Assembly (NCBI RefSeq): GCF_032878975.1
Contig: NZ_CP043875.1
Coordinates: 1,542,370 to 1,606,369, forward strand
From: Methanoplanus sp. FWC-SCC4
GTDB taxonomy: Archaea > Halobacteriota > Methanomicrobia > Methanomicrobiales > Methanomicrobiaceae
Length of the DNA: 64,000 nucleotides
Direction: 5' to 3'
Shown here: piece by piece, positions 1 to 7,638 of the stretch
Layout of the letters: each line of letters opens with the position of its first letter
Numbering within the stretch: the stretch's first letter is position 1
Position numbers and translations under genes: made by a program
The notes under the pieces: generated by a model
Told to the model about the DNA's origin: nothing
Databases searched by the model: none
What the model saw: only the letters and a program-made list of their open reading frames with translations

Positions 1-735
1 AAACAAAAAGTTACGGTCTGCAAGAGAGTTAATCGAGAAGAGATTAAAGTTCAGATTTATGTTTTTTATGGTTTTGTCAAGCCTGTTTTGGTACAGTGTG
101 ACATTATACACATTCCTCATGTTCTGGACCCTTTTTCCATAACGGGAATTTGAGATCCTTATTACCGCATCAGAATATTCAATCTGGGGTTTTACATAAA
201 GTTCATAATCAACACTTCTTGCCTTTAGTTCAGCCATGACATCCTCTTTTTTATATCCCCTCTCCCCGACATCACGCCTTATCTTCCAGTCATATTTTAC
301 ATCTTTATCAGGATTTACAAAAACCGTAAAGTCCATTAAAGAACGAAGTTCTTCCGTTGCAAAGGGATGGAGACCCTCTAAAATAATTATCTTTTTCGGG
401 CTGAAAGGAACGGGAGGATCAAATCTTCCGTTTTTGTGGTTATAGACCGGCTTTTGTATGGGGAGCCCCCTTTTAAGCATCGAAACATGCTCTCTTAAAA
501 GCTCAAAATTGTTTGCCTCAGGAGAAAGCGGAGTTACATTCCTCTCCTTTCTCTCCTCCCTGTCAAGAGTGTGATAATCGTCAAGGGTGATGGTGGATAC
601 AAGATTTTCCCCGAATATCTCCCTGACCGCACTGGTAAATGTGGTCTTCCCGGAGCCCGAATCACCTGCAACGCCGATTACAAACACACACGGTGATTTT
701 GCAATAACATCCCTGAAGTTTTTTGTTTTTTTCAT
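1..735 (-). CDS. Phosphoribulokinase / uridine kinase-like P-loop kinase, C-terminus off the window
   Basis: The gene reads leftward from ATG at 735 and stays open to base 1, so the C-terminus is missing. About 245 residues are visible. They contain a Walker A loop (GVAGDSGSGKTT, residues ~21-32), a TLDDYHTLDREERKERNVT segment typical of phosphoribulokinases, and an IIILEGLHPF strand. Archaeal phosphoribulokinases of Methanospirillum-type methanogens make ribulose-1,5-bisphosphate for a RuBisCO-dependent reductive hexulose-phosphate pathway. That role is inferred from family and taxon; uridine kinase is the main alternative. No RuBisCO gene is in the window. Confidence 0.8.
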   Translation of the reverse strand, partial: MKKTKNFRDVIAKSPCVFVIGVAGDSGSGKTTFTSAVREIFGENLVSTITLDDYHTLDREERKERNVTPLSPEANNFELLREHVSMLKRGLPIQKPVYNHKNGRFDPPVPFSPKKIIILEGLHPFATEELRSLMDFTVFVNPDKDVKYDWKIRRDVGERGYKKEDVMAELKARSVDYELYVKPQIEYSDAVIRISNSRYGKRVQNMRNVYNVTLYQNRLDKTIKNINLNFNLFSINSLADRNFLF

Positions 736-943
736 TCTACCGGCCTGTCTCCTTTTTTATATTATATCAGCGGGCTTAAAAACATCTTCACCTGAAAAAA
801 GCCCTTTCTTCCGTTTATTAAAAAAAGGCATTGTGAGGCTATTTTTCAGTATGTAAAAATCAGCCCCTGAATATTTATGATTTACACAGAACCAGGACGT
901 TCAAACCTTAATATCGCCGTCTTTTTTAAATCTGCAAAAAAAA

Positions 944-1663
944 TCAGGGTAGTGTGGTTACAATCTTTTCCCTGTTTAAAAACCGGGTTAAGAATCCGAC
1001 AACTGACAGCATAAGAATTCCAAAAAGAAACATGGAAAAGACTACAGTAGCCGATATTGCAATTACTCCTTCTGTTACAAGACTGTTGAAAACGGAGATT
1101 ACTGCAATAAACCCGACAATCAGTGCAATGTTAATTATCTGGTTCTCCTTCATTCCCAAAAGAAGCTGGACAAAACCCAAAAGGCCAACTGCACATGCAA
1201 TGTAGACCGGGACCACTATCAGTATGTACAGGAACATGACAGGTGAGGGCAAAACCAGAAAATCAGCCTCCATGTTTGAAAGACCCACAAGTATCCCGGC
1301 GATCAAAAGAGTTACGCCATATGAGGGAATCATAACTCCCAAAACCTTCCCAAGCCAGATGTCCCTTAACGGCAGAGGTGAGCAGAGCAGTGTTTCGATT
1401 GTGCCCTCAAGCTTTTCACCGAGAAAGGCCTGCGAAGAGAAGAAATATCCGGTAAAGACACCTAAGACCAGAACAAGATACATAATAAGGGAATCAAGCG
1501 AGGATATGATGCTTTCAGGGTTTTTCTCAACAACAGACATTATAGCACCAAGAGAGGTCATCCCCCCAAAAATACCCATGAAAAGCACAGCGCCTAAAAT
1601 AAGTCCCCTGTTGTTTGCAATCTGCCTGATCTCTTTTTTTGCGACAACCATTATCGGATTCAT
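944..1663 (-). CDS. ABC-2 type transporter permease
   Basis: This 239-residue membrane protein has about six hydrophobic segments (for example residues 21-43, 60-78, 104-127, 140-168, 176-196 and 206-228). The EKLEGTIETLLCSPLPLRDIWLGK stretch is characteristic of ABC-2 permeases of the NatB/ABC-export type. Its ATG overlaps the stop of the upstream ATPase gene by four bases (ATGA), and a GAGGAGG ribosome binding site sits inside the ATPase gene, so the two are translationally coupled. It would form the membrane half of an exporter. The substrate is unknown; sodium, drug or lipid export are all possible. Confidence 0.85.
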   Translation of the reverse strand: MNPIMVVAKKEIRQIANNRGLILGAVLFMGIFGGMTSLGAIMSVVEKNPESIISSLDSLIMYLVLVLGVFTGYFFSSQAFLGEKLEGTIETLLCSPLPLRDIWLGKVLGVMIPSYGVTLLIAGILVGLSNMEADFLVLPSPVMFLYILIVVPVYIACAVGLLGFVQLLLGMKENQIINIALIVGFIAVISVFNSLVTEGVIAISATVVFSMFLFGILMLSVVGFLTRFLNREKIVTTLP

Positions 1664-2589
1664 AATTCCGCCTCCTCTTTCATAACTTCAATGTAAATAT
1701 CCTCAAGAGAGCGTTTGCCCTTTACAACCTCTTCAATATTAATTCCTGCACTGCAAAGACCGGATATTACACCTGATGCCGATTTCCCTGAAAGTGCTAT
1801 CGAAAATCCGTGCCCGGTCTTTTTAAAATCAGAAACATCCTGCATAGTGGAAACAACAAAACGAGCCTGCTCTGACTGAAGAGAATCGGACAGAGTAATA
1901 TTTAAATTTGTAACACCGCTGTTTTTCCTGAGATTTTCAACAGAGTCAAGAGCCTTTATCCTGCCTCCGTGAAGAATTGCCACACGGCTGCATATCTTCT
2001 GGACTTCGTCAAGGTTGTGAGAACTCAGAAATACCGTCATCGATTCATCTTCAGACAGATGAAGAATAAGGTCACGCACCATCTTCTGTGCCTCAGGGTC
2101 AAGTGTTGAGGTAGGTTCATCCAGAAACAGAACTTCGGGCCGGTGCAGGATTGCCCTTGCAATGCCGAGCTTTCGTTTCATTCCGGTTGAAAATGTTCCG
2201 ACAAGAGTATCCTTTCTCGATTTCAGATCGGTAAACTCCAAAAGTTCCACTATTCTTTCTTCAACGTCCGGAATACCATAAAGCTCTGCATAGTATTTCA
2301 GATTTTCATAGGCACTTAGCTTATCAAAAAGACCGTTGTTTTCAAATAAAACACCCACACGTGCACGGGTTTTATCACTTGTCTCAAGGGAGTTTTCAAA
2401 CACAAGGGCACTCCCGGAGTCTGCCTTTAAAAGTCCGAGTATTATCCTCATGCTTGTTGTTTTACCGGCACCATTGGGACCTAAAAACCCAAATATCTCT
2501 CCCCTGAACACATCAAATGTTATTCCGGAGATGACCGGTTTTTTATCAAAGGTTTTTTTCAGATCTGTTACAGAAACGACTTTTTCCAT
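1660..2589 (-). CDS. ABC transporter ATP-binding protein (ABC-2 exporter)
   Basis: The 309-residue protein has a Walker A motif (GPNGAGKTT, residues ~38-46), a signature-like segment FSTGMKRKLGIARA (~133-146) in place of the textbook LSGGQ, a Walker B with catalytic Glu (VLFLDEP, ~153-159) and a switch His (SSHNLDE). The C-terminal ~80 residues form the accessory domain common in CcmA/NatA-like exporters. It energises the permease encoded immediately downstream. No substrate gene is adjacent, so the exported compound cannot be named. Confidence 0.9.
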   Translation of the reverse strand: MEKVVSVTDLKKTFDKKPVISGITFDVFRGEIFGFLGPNGAGKTTSMRIILGLLKADSGSALVFENSLETSDKTRARVGVLFENNGLFDKLSAYENLKYYAELYGIPDVEERIVELLEFTDLKSRKDTLVGTFSTGMKRKLGIARAILHRPEVLFLDEPTSTLDPEAQKMVRDLILHLSEDESMTVFLSSHNLDEVQKICSRVAILHGGRIKALDSVENLRKNSGVTNLNITLSDSLQSEQARFVVSTMQDVSDFKKTGHGFSIALSGKSASGVISGLCSAGINIEEVVKGKRSLEDIYIEVMKEEAEL

Positions 2590-2895
2590 ATTTTTTATTC
2601 TCTCTCAAAAAAAAGATCTTCTAATATATATGGATGTCAGATAGACACGGTATCACACCATAACCCGATAAACTTCAGCGAAGGGTTTTAAGCCGCCCAA
2701 ATATAATTTCAATTTCTCATTGGACAATTATATGCCCGCCTGTCTGGTTTTAACACCGGGGTTTTTTATCAGAAAGCCTGATTGTTTGCTCCAGATATAT
2801 TAATATAAATTTAATATGTATATTGGAATGCATAATGCATTAACAAATTTAACTAAAGCATTAGATTAACAGATAAAAAAGGGAGGATAAAGGAC

Positions 2896-3522
2896 ATGTC
2901 ATTCAATGTGACTTATTACTTTGTCATCTCAGTCTCCGGGGGGAATAAATTGAATAATACATCTTCCACTGCAGAAGATGAGATCAAAACTTTTGCAGGG
3001 AAAAAACACGAGGATATTCTTATATCAATCCTGATGCTGATAAAAGATGATCCAAGAGGCCTTACCATCTCAGACATCGCGGAAGAGATGAAACTTAACA
3101 GAAACACAATCAGGAAATATACACTCATGCTGACTGCCGGCGGATATATTGAAGAAAGGACCTGCGGTCATACCAAGGTATTCAATATATCAAACAGAAT
3201 TCCACTCACAGGAATGATTGAATTTACTTTTGAGGGGGTTTTGGTGCTTGATCAAAAAGGAGTACCGGTTTATAAAAACAGGGCGGTTACAGAATCACTG
3301 ATGCTAAAAAATATTGATATTTCCATGATACTCTCAAACAAATTAATAAAAGATGCTTTGGAAAAAGCACCACAGGAAGGAATGACTGACCTGGAAATAG
3401 AATACCGCACAGAAAAAAACATTCACAATATTTTCTCGGTGAGGGTTTTACCGGTAAATTCCTTTAACGGCGATAAAATGACAGCCTTATGCATAGAGAA
3501 GAAAAAAGAAAAGAATTCCTAA
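2896..3522 (+). CDS. HTH transcriptional regulator with C-terminal PAS-like sensor domain
   Basis: The 208-residue protein carries a winged-helix DNA-binding region (residues ~36-95: LTISDIAEEMKLNRNTIRKYTLML followed by GGYIEERTCGHTKVFNIS). A C-terminal ~100 residues resemble a PAS-type sensory fold (EGVLVLDQKGVPVYKNRAV). This HTH-plus-PAS layout is frequent in Methanomicrobiales. ATG at 2896 has a good GGAGG eight bases upstream; the internal Met residues lack one. A TATA-like AT-rich stretch lies near 2800-2825. Target genes and ligand are unknown; self-regulation or control of the divergent ABC exporter is possible. Confidence 0.75.
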   Translation: MSFNVTYYFVISVSGGNKLNNTSSTAEDEIKTFAGKKHEDILISILMLIKDDPRGLTISDIAEEMKLNRNTIRKYTLMLTAGGYIEERTCGHTKVFNISNRIPLTGMIEFTFEGVLVLDQKGVPVYKNRAVTESLMLKNIDISMILSNKLIKDALEKAPQEGMTDLEIEYRTEKNIHNIFSVRVLPVNSFNGDKMTALCIEKKKEKNS

Positions 3523-3696
3523 AAATAATCTGAAAATCAGATCAGAGATGCCGGTTTAACAGACAATAACCAGGATTTAAGAGAGCATTTCGCGATAAAA
3601 CCATTCTTCCAAACAAATTTTTTCACATTAGTTTATATACACCTCAAAAAATCAGATCAGCACATTAGATTAAACTTGAGGTACAAAAACTCATAC

Positions 3697-4119
3697 ATGG
3701 AAGAGATGCCAGAATACCAGATCTGTATGAAGTGCGGAAAGAGAAGCACCCCGTATATGAAGAATTGCTGGAAATGCGGAACACCGTTTTTTCTTGGCGG
3801 TGAAGACTACTCTTTAATTAATCCAAATGATGCTGTAAAAGAAGCAGTGGAAACTGTGGAACCTGTTATAGAGGTTGAAGAAATAATGCCATGCAAACTC
3901 GACGAGATGGGTTTCTCCGACAAAATTTTTGCATACAGCCTGATGTTTCGTGGAGATATTATCGTAAAATTCTGCGGATGTGAGAAATGCAGGGATGCTT
4001 ACCGCGATCTTCTGGCATTCTTCAGGGAATGCAGTCCTGAAGATGAGGCTATTATAGAAGAGGTAAACAACACCGATTTCAAGGATGTTGCAATCGATCT
4101 CTCAGTCTACGGATTCTGA
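3697..4119 (+). CDS. Small zinc-ribbon protein of unknown function
   Basis: About 140 residues with an N-terminal double-CXXC zinc ribbon (CMKCGKR...CWKCGTPF). A second cysteine group (CGCEKC) lies near residue 107 in an acidic, helical C-terminal half. ATG at 3697 is preferred: the upstream in-frame TTG at 3676 has no ribosome binding site, while a GAGG lies 13-20 bases before the ATG. Such ribbons bind zinc and often serve in nucleic-acid or protein binding. No named family was recognised. Confidence 0.6.
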   Translation: MEEMPEYQICMKCGKRSTPYMKNCWKCGTPFFLGGEDYSLINPNDAVKEAVETVEPVIEVEEIMPCKLDEMGFSDKIFAYSLMFRGDIIVKFCGCEKCRDAYRDLLAFFRECSPEDEAIIEEVNNTDFKDVAIDLSVYGF

Positions 4120-4331
4120 ACTTCACGGGAATCACGTGGAATAAAAAACATAACTTTTTTGCAGCGTATTTTTTTAAAATAGTGTTTTTAACTTTTTTTA
4201 TATTCCTGCACAGATCATCAAATAATAATCAAGGATGCCGGATACATCCGTAAAACTCAATATTCAATTTTAACCCCGTTTTATACAAAATTATTGAAAA
4301 TTATACAAAAAAATTAAAAATATGGAATTTT

Positions 4332-5087
4332 TTATTCCGTATCTTCCGCTGTTATCCAGAGATACAGAAATGCCGCAAGAACAGCACCGATTATTGGGCC
4401 TGCAACATATATCCAGAAGGATGCAAGCACATCGGGTCCTCCAAGGAGAAGATCTGCCATCATCGGACCAAATGAACGTGCAGGATTAAGCGAAGAACCG
4501 GATATGTTTCCAATAGTCGTGATTACTCCCGCAACAGTCAGACCGATTACTGCCCCTGCAATCCCCGGTGTTACCTTTTCGTCAGATGCAACCGCCATGA
4601 TTACAGACATCAAAATGAATGTTCCGATGATCTCAGCCAAAAGTGCGGAATATATGCTTATTCCGGGAAAAGGTGCTGTTGCACCAAGTCCCCCGGTCAA
4701 TACAGCACCCTGGCCTGCACAAATAGCAAAAAGGACACTTCCAATAAATGCACCCGCCATCTGTGCCAGAACATATACAACCATATCCTTTGTTTCAAAT
4801 TTACCCGACACCCAGAGGGCAATTGTAACCGCAGGGTTGATATGGGCACCTGAAATCCTGCCAAAGGCATAGATTGACGCCATTATGGCAAATCCGAATG
4901 CAAGACCTATTGCAAGCCAGTCACCAAGACCTCCCAGAAAACCTATACCTATCGAAAAATCATTGGGAGGTGTCCCTCCGTTTGCAAGCATAAGTGTAAT
5001 GGCAGCTGCTCCCGCACCAAAGAACACCAGAAACATCGTGCCCAGAAGTTCAGCTGAAAACCGTTTTCCCAAAGAAGCCATTGCCAT
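4332..5087 (-). CDS. aqpM: Aquaporin / glycerol facilitator (MIP family, AqpM-like)
   Basis: The 251-residue channel has six membrane segments and the two signature half-helices: INPAVTIA at residues ~82-89 and LNPARSFGP at ~201-209. It resembles archaeal AqpM, which conducts water and, in vitro, small neutral solutes. It is the third gene of a minus-strand cluster after DUF2193 and DUF2180, starting only 6 bases after the DUF2180 stop, which suggests co-expression and perhaps a role in moving a small uncharged compound. A GAGGAG ribosome binding site lies ten bases before ATG 5087. Met at 5081 is an alternative start. Confidence 0.92.
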   Translation of the reverse strand: MAMASLGKRFSAELLGTMFLVFFGAGAAAITLMLANGGTPPNDFSIGIGFLGGLGDWLAIGLAFGFAIMASIYAFGRISGAHINPAVTIALWVSGKFETKDMVVYVLAQMAGAFIGSVLFAICAGQGAVLTGGLGATAPFPGISIYSALLAEIIGTFILMSVIMAVASDEKVTPGIAGAVIGLTVAGVITTIGNISGSSLNPARSFGPMMADLLLGGPDVLASFWIYVAGPIIGAVLAAFLYLWITAEDTE

Positions 5088-5093
5088 TTTAAA

Positions 5094-5303
5094 TCAGCTC
5101 CTCTTTACAGCCTCATAACAGTCGGGACAGAGAATGCGGGGTAGTGTTTTACTCACTTTCTTTGCAGGAAAAGGATATCCGCCTTCCCACATCTCCTGTT
5201 CTTCCCGTATGGCATGTTTCATACAGACACCCATCCCACAGACTATACAGATTGCAACCGCTTCTGAATCATAACCTTCCTGAGCACAGACATAACATTT
5301 CAT
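5094..5303 (-). CDS. DUF2180-like small zinc-binding cysteine protein
   Basis: The 69-residue protein has MKCYVCAQEG, CIVCGMGVCMKHA and ILCPDCYEA, that is three cysteine pairs plus His able to bind two zinc ions in a treble-clef or B-box-like arrangement. The start is set by GGAGG eight bases before ATG 5303; the longer open frame to 5465 merely runs into the DUF2193 gene. It lies between DUF2193 (43-base gap) and the aquaporin (6-base gap) and is probably cotranscribed with both. DUF2180 proteins are known mainly from methanogens and have no established function. Confidence 0.8.
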   Translation of the reverse strand: MKCYVCAQEGYDSEAVAICIVCGMGVCMKHAIREEQEMWEGGYPFPAKKVSKTLPRILCPDCYEAVKRS

Positions 5304-5346
5304 CTCTTTTAACCTCCAAAAAATTTTAGAAATCTTTTCTGATTTC

Positions 5347-6843
5347 TCAGACTGCCTCTCTGTACTGGCAGTATTCATGGCGGAAGTCAACGCATGATGC
5401 AGATGCACAGTTCTTGCATGCACGAACAGGCGCTGCCGCTGTATTCTTGTCAAGTGCAACCACATTTGTCATCAGTGTGGCTGTTACAGGCTCTGATGTC
5501 AAAAGACACGGATAATCAGCGAGACTCATCATTGCGGCGAATCTGACCGTTATCGCACATGCAGGATATACATAACGCTGCGGATTCTGTATAACATCAT
5601 GTGTCTGGACAGGAATCAAATCAATCGGGAGACCGCTTATGTTCGGCCTCATCGGACTGGATGTTCCGTTTTTAACCTTCCTTGCCCTGTCCATTATGTT
5701 CCAGCCGCGGTACACCATGTCCATGAAGTCACAGTTGTGAAGTTCTGCCGCAGCTCCTCTTGTCGGATAGAGCTGGACAAAATTGTGGAATCTGCGGGTT
5801 AGGAATTCAACAACTGAAGGTCCGTTGAATCCGTCAAGTTCAAGGATATACTCAGCCGCTGCAGCACTCGAACCGGTTGCAAGGGAAAGAACCTGATTTA
5901 CGCTGTTGAATTTGTCAACATTCTGCCGGAGCGAGTTTTCAATGACATCAGTGACAGCTTCGATTATTCCCATAACCATGTCATCCTTGCACATGTTGTA
6001 AGTTGACTGGGCAATGTGGTGGGCGATGTCGCCGACACAATATGCAGGAACAGTTACAATGTTTGCGTAATGGACACCGTCATCGATTGCCGCCTTTACA
6101 TACGGCTCCATCTCTTTACGATAGTCCCGCATGTATTTCCTGACATCAAAGGAATCCATGTTTACAGAGTCCATTAAATCAGCCTGTGCCGAAACAGGAC
6201 TTTCATAGATATACTTCAGCTCTTTTATTTCGTTTGAAACGGCATCTGAAAGGGTTTTTCCGTCTTCCACATCGTGTGCAAAGACATCTCCGACACCATA
6301 AGAAGTATTCATACCCCAGGATTTTGCAGCCAGAATTGCTTTCTTATGATCCTGCGGGATATCAGTTTTTGTGAGTATCTGATTGACCACATTGCTTGTA
6401 CTTCCCGGAATCAGTGCAAAATCAACTACGCATGTGGGACCATAAAATCCGGCATACCTTCTTGCCGATTCAAGACCGATTAGTGCCTCAGATTTCCCGA
6501 TCTGTTCGATGAATTTGTCAACACTTTTTTTGAACCCTTCATCCTCTTCACAGAGAATTTCAAGTACTACCGGTGTCTGATAATGCTCAACATAAGGGTC
6601 ATCCTCGGGTTTTACAAAGTTTGTAAGAGCCGTGAGTGTATCAAAATGTGCGTTTACCGAATACTTATGAAGGTCTATTACCGCCTTTGACTGTCCTTCA
6701 CCAGCTGTCATTTTATTGACAGCATCAACATAAGCCTGCCCGTCTTTTACTTTAAAGTCAGTACCTCTTTTGGCTTTTAGAACGGAAACATCAGCACGCT
6801 GTGCACCCATTGCTTCATCAATCATTTTCTGGTAAATTGACAT
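5347..6843 (-). CDS. DUF2193 family protein (methanogen-specific, unknown function)
   Basis: The 498-residue soluble protein matches the DUF2193 family, found essentially in methanogens. It is mainly helical, with recognisable stretches ESARRYAGFYGPTCVVDF and LYPTRGAAAELHNCDF. The tail carries a cysteine cluster (CKNCASASCVDFRHEYC) that could bind a metal or Fe-S centre. ATG 6843 has AGGAGG eight to nine bases upstream. It is the first gene of the DUF2193-DUF2180-aquaporin operon and is preceded by a long AT-rich region that probably holds the promoter. No biochemical role is established. Confidence 0.85.
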   Translation of the reverse strand: MSIYQKMIDEAMGAQRADVSVLKAKRGTDFKVKDGQAYVDAVNKMTAGEGQSKAVIDLHKYSVNAHFDTLTALTNFVKPEDDPYVEHYQTPVVLEILCEEDEGFKKSVDKFIEQIGKSEALIGLESARRYAGFYGPTCVVDFALIPGSTSNVVNQILTKTDIPQDHKKAILAAKSWGMNTSYGVGDVFAHDVEDGKTLSDAVSNEIKELKYIYESPVSAQADLMDSVNMDSFDVRKYMRDYRKEMEPYVKAAIDDGVHYANIVTVPAYCVGDIAHHIAQSTYNMCKDDMVMGIIEAVTDVIENSLRQNVDKFNSVNQVLSLATGSSAAAAEYILELDGFNGPSVVEFLTRRFHNFVQLYPTRGAAAELHNCDFMDMVYRGWNIMDRARKVKNGTSSPMRPNISGLPIDLIPVQTHDVIQNPQRYVYPACAITVRFAAMMSLADYPCLLTSEPVTATLMTNVVALDKNTAAAPVRACKNCASASCVDFRHEYCQYREAV

Positions 6844-7070
6844 TTTTTAATACCTCCTGTTAATGTGGGTGAATGTCTTCTGCCTCCATATAAATCTAAT
6901 TGAACGATAAAAGTTTTAACAAAGACCCGGGAGTAATATTTCAGGAAAAAATATCAGGTGACAGGATTTTTCAAGGCAAACTATTATCTTAACCAAAAGA
7001 GGATAAATGTTTTAAATTACTAAAGTTCATTTGTTGCCAAAAATACCCTGTGGAAATCATCTTACTACTT

Positions 7071-7291
7071 TTAATCATAAACGTGCGAAGACTTTGTATC
7101 CAACACTTCTTCACATAAAAGTGCGAGTAATATTTTCATCAGACAGTCTTTGAAATATTTGTTTCATAAAGGTTTTTTTGAATTATTTCTATCATGTATT
7201 GAAACTCCCCCGCTTCATGCACAAGAGTTTGGAGTTCCCCTGTATACCGTTCATCTAACAATTTAAAAAAATGAAAATTTAGCAAAATCAT
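7071..7291 (-). pseudogene. Possible decayed coding fragment in a long intergenic region
   Basis: On the minus strand, an open stretch from ATG 7291 to a stop at 7139 has coding-like composition, including ERYTGELQTLVHEAGEFQ and MIEIIQKNLYETNISKTV. A second frame continues from an ATG overlapping that stop, with CEEVLDTKSSHVYD, and stops at 7071. The two abut as if one gene had suffered a frameshift. No family was recognised and both pieces are short, so a chance occurrence in AT-rich DNA cannot be excluded. Confidence 0.3.
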
Positions 7292-7638
7292 CTATTTTAA
7301 CAATCAAAAACAACTCACAACTATTTTTATTATATAAATAATCCTACAGGCCAATAGATAATTATATTTAAGCATAACGTATTAGACAAATATTAAAAAA
7401 TAATCAACCAAAACATATTTTAAACAAAATTTTAGGGAATTTGCAGTAAAATCATCTTAAAAGATCAAATCAAAAACCTTATTGTAATGATTAACGAATA
7501 TGCCCACTGTAGCATTTATACAAAAATGATGTGCAAAACATCACACATCATTAGATGTCAATAATCAGGAGAGGAGGGAAGGCACCAGCCAGTCCCGCAA
7601 ACAGCTACGTATTGAAAAACTAACTGGAAGCGAACTGC
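7292..7638. other. AT-rich intergenic region with purine-rich leader upstream of the chemoreceptor gene
   Basis: No gene is seen. The last ~140 bases are less AT-rich. They contain a hairpin-forming GATGTGCAAAACATC near 7530 and a purine-rich run (AGGAGAGGAGGGAAGG, ~7567-7582) that lies too far (over 55 bases) from the next ATG to act as its ribosome binding site. An in-frame TAA directly precedes the chemoreceptor ATG, fixing that start. Whether the leader is regulatory is unknown. Confidence 0.35.

Noticed and set aside
7560-7638. Possible c-di-GMP or other riboswitch in the purine-rich leader of the first chemoreceptor
   Set aside because: The sequence does not fit the GEMM consensus and no complete fold was found.
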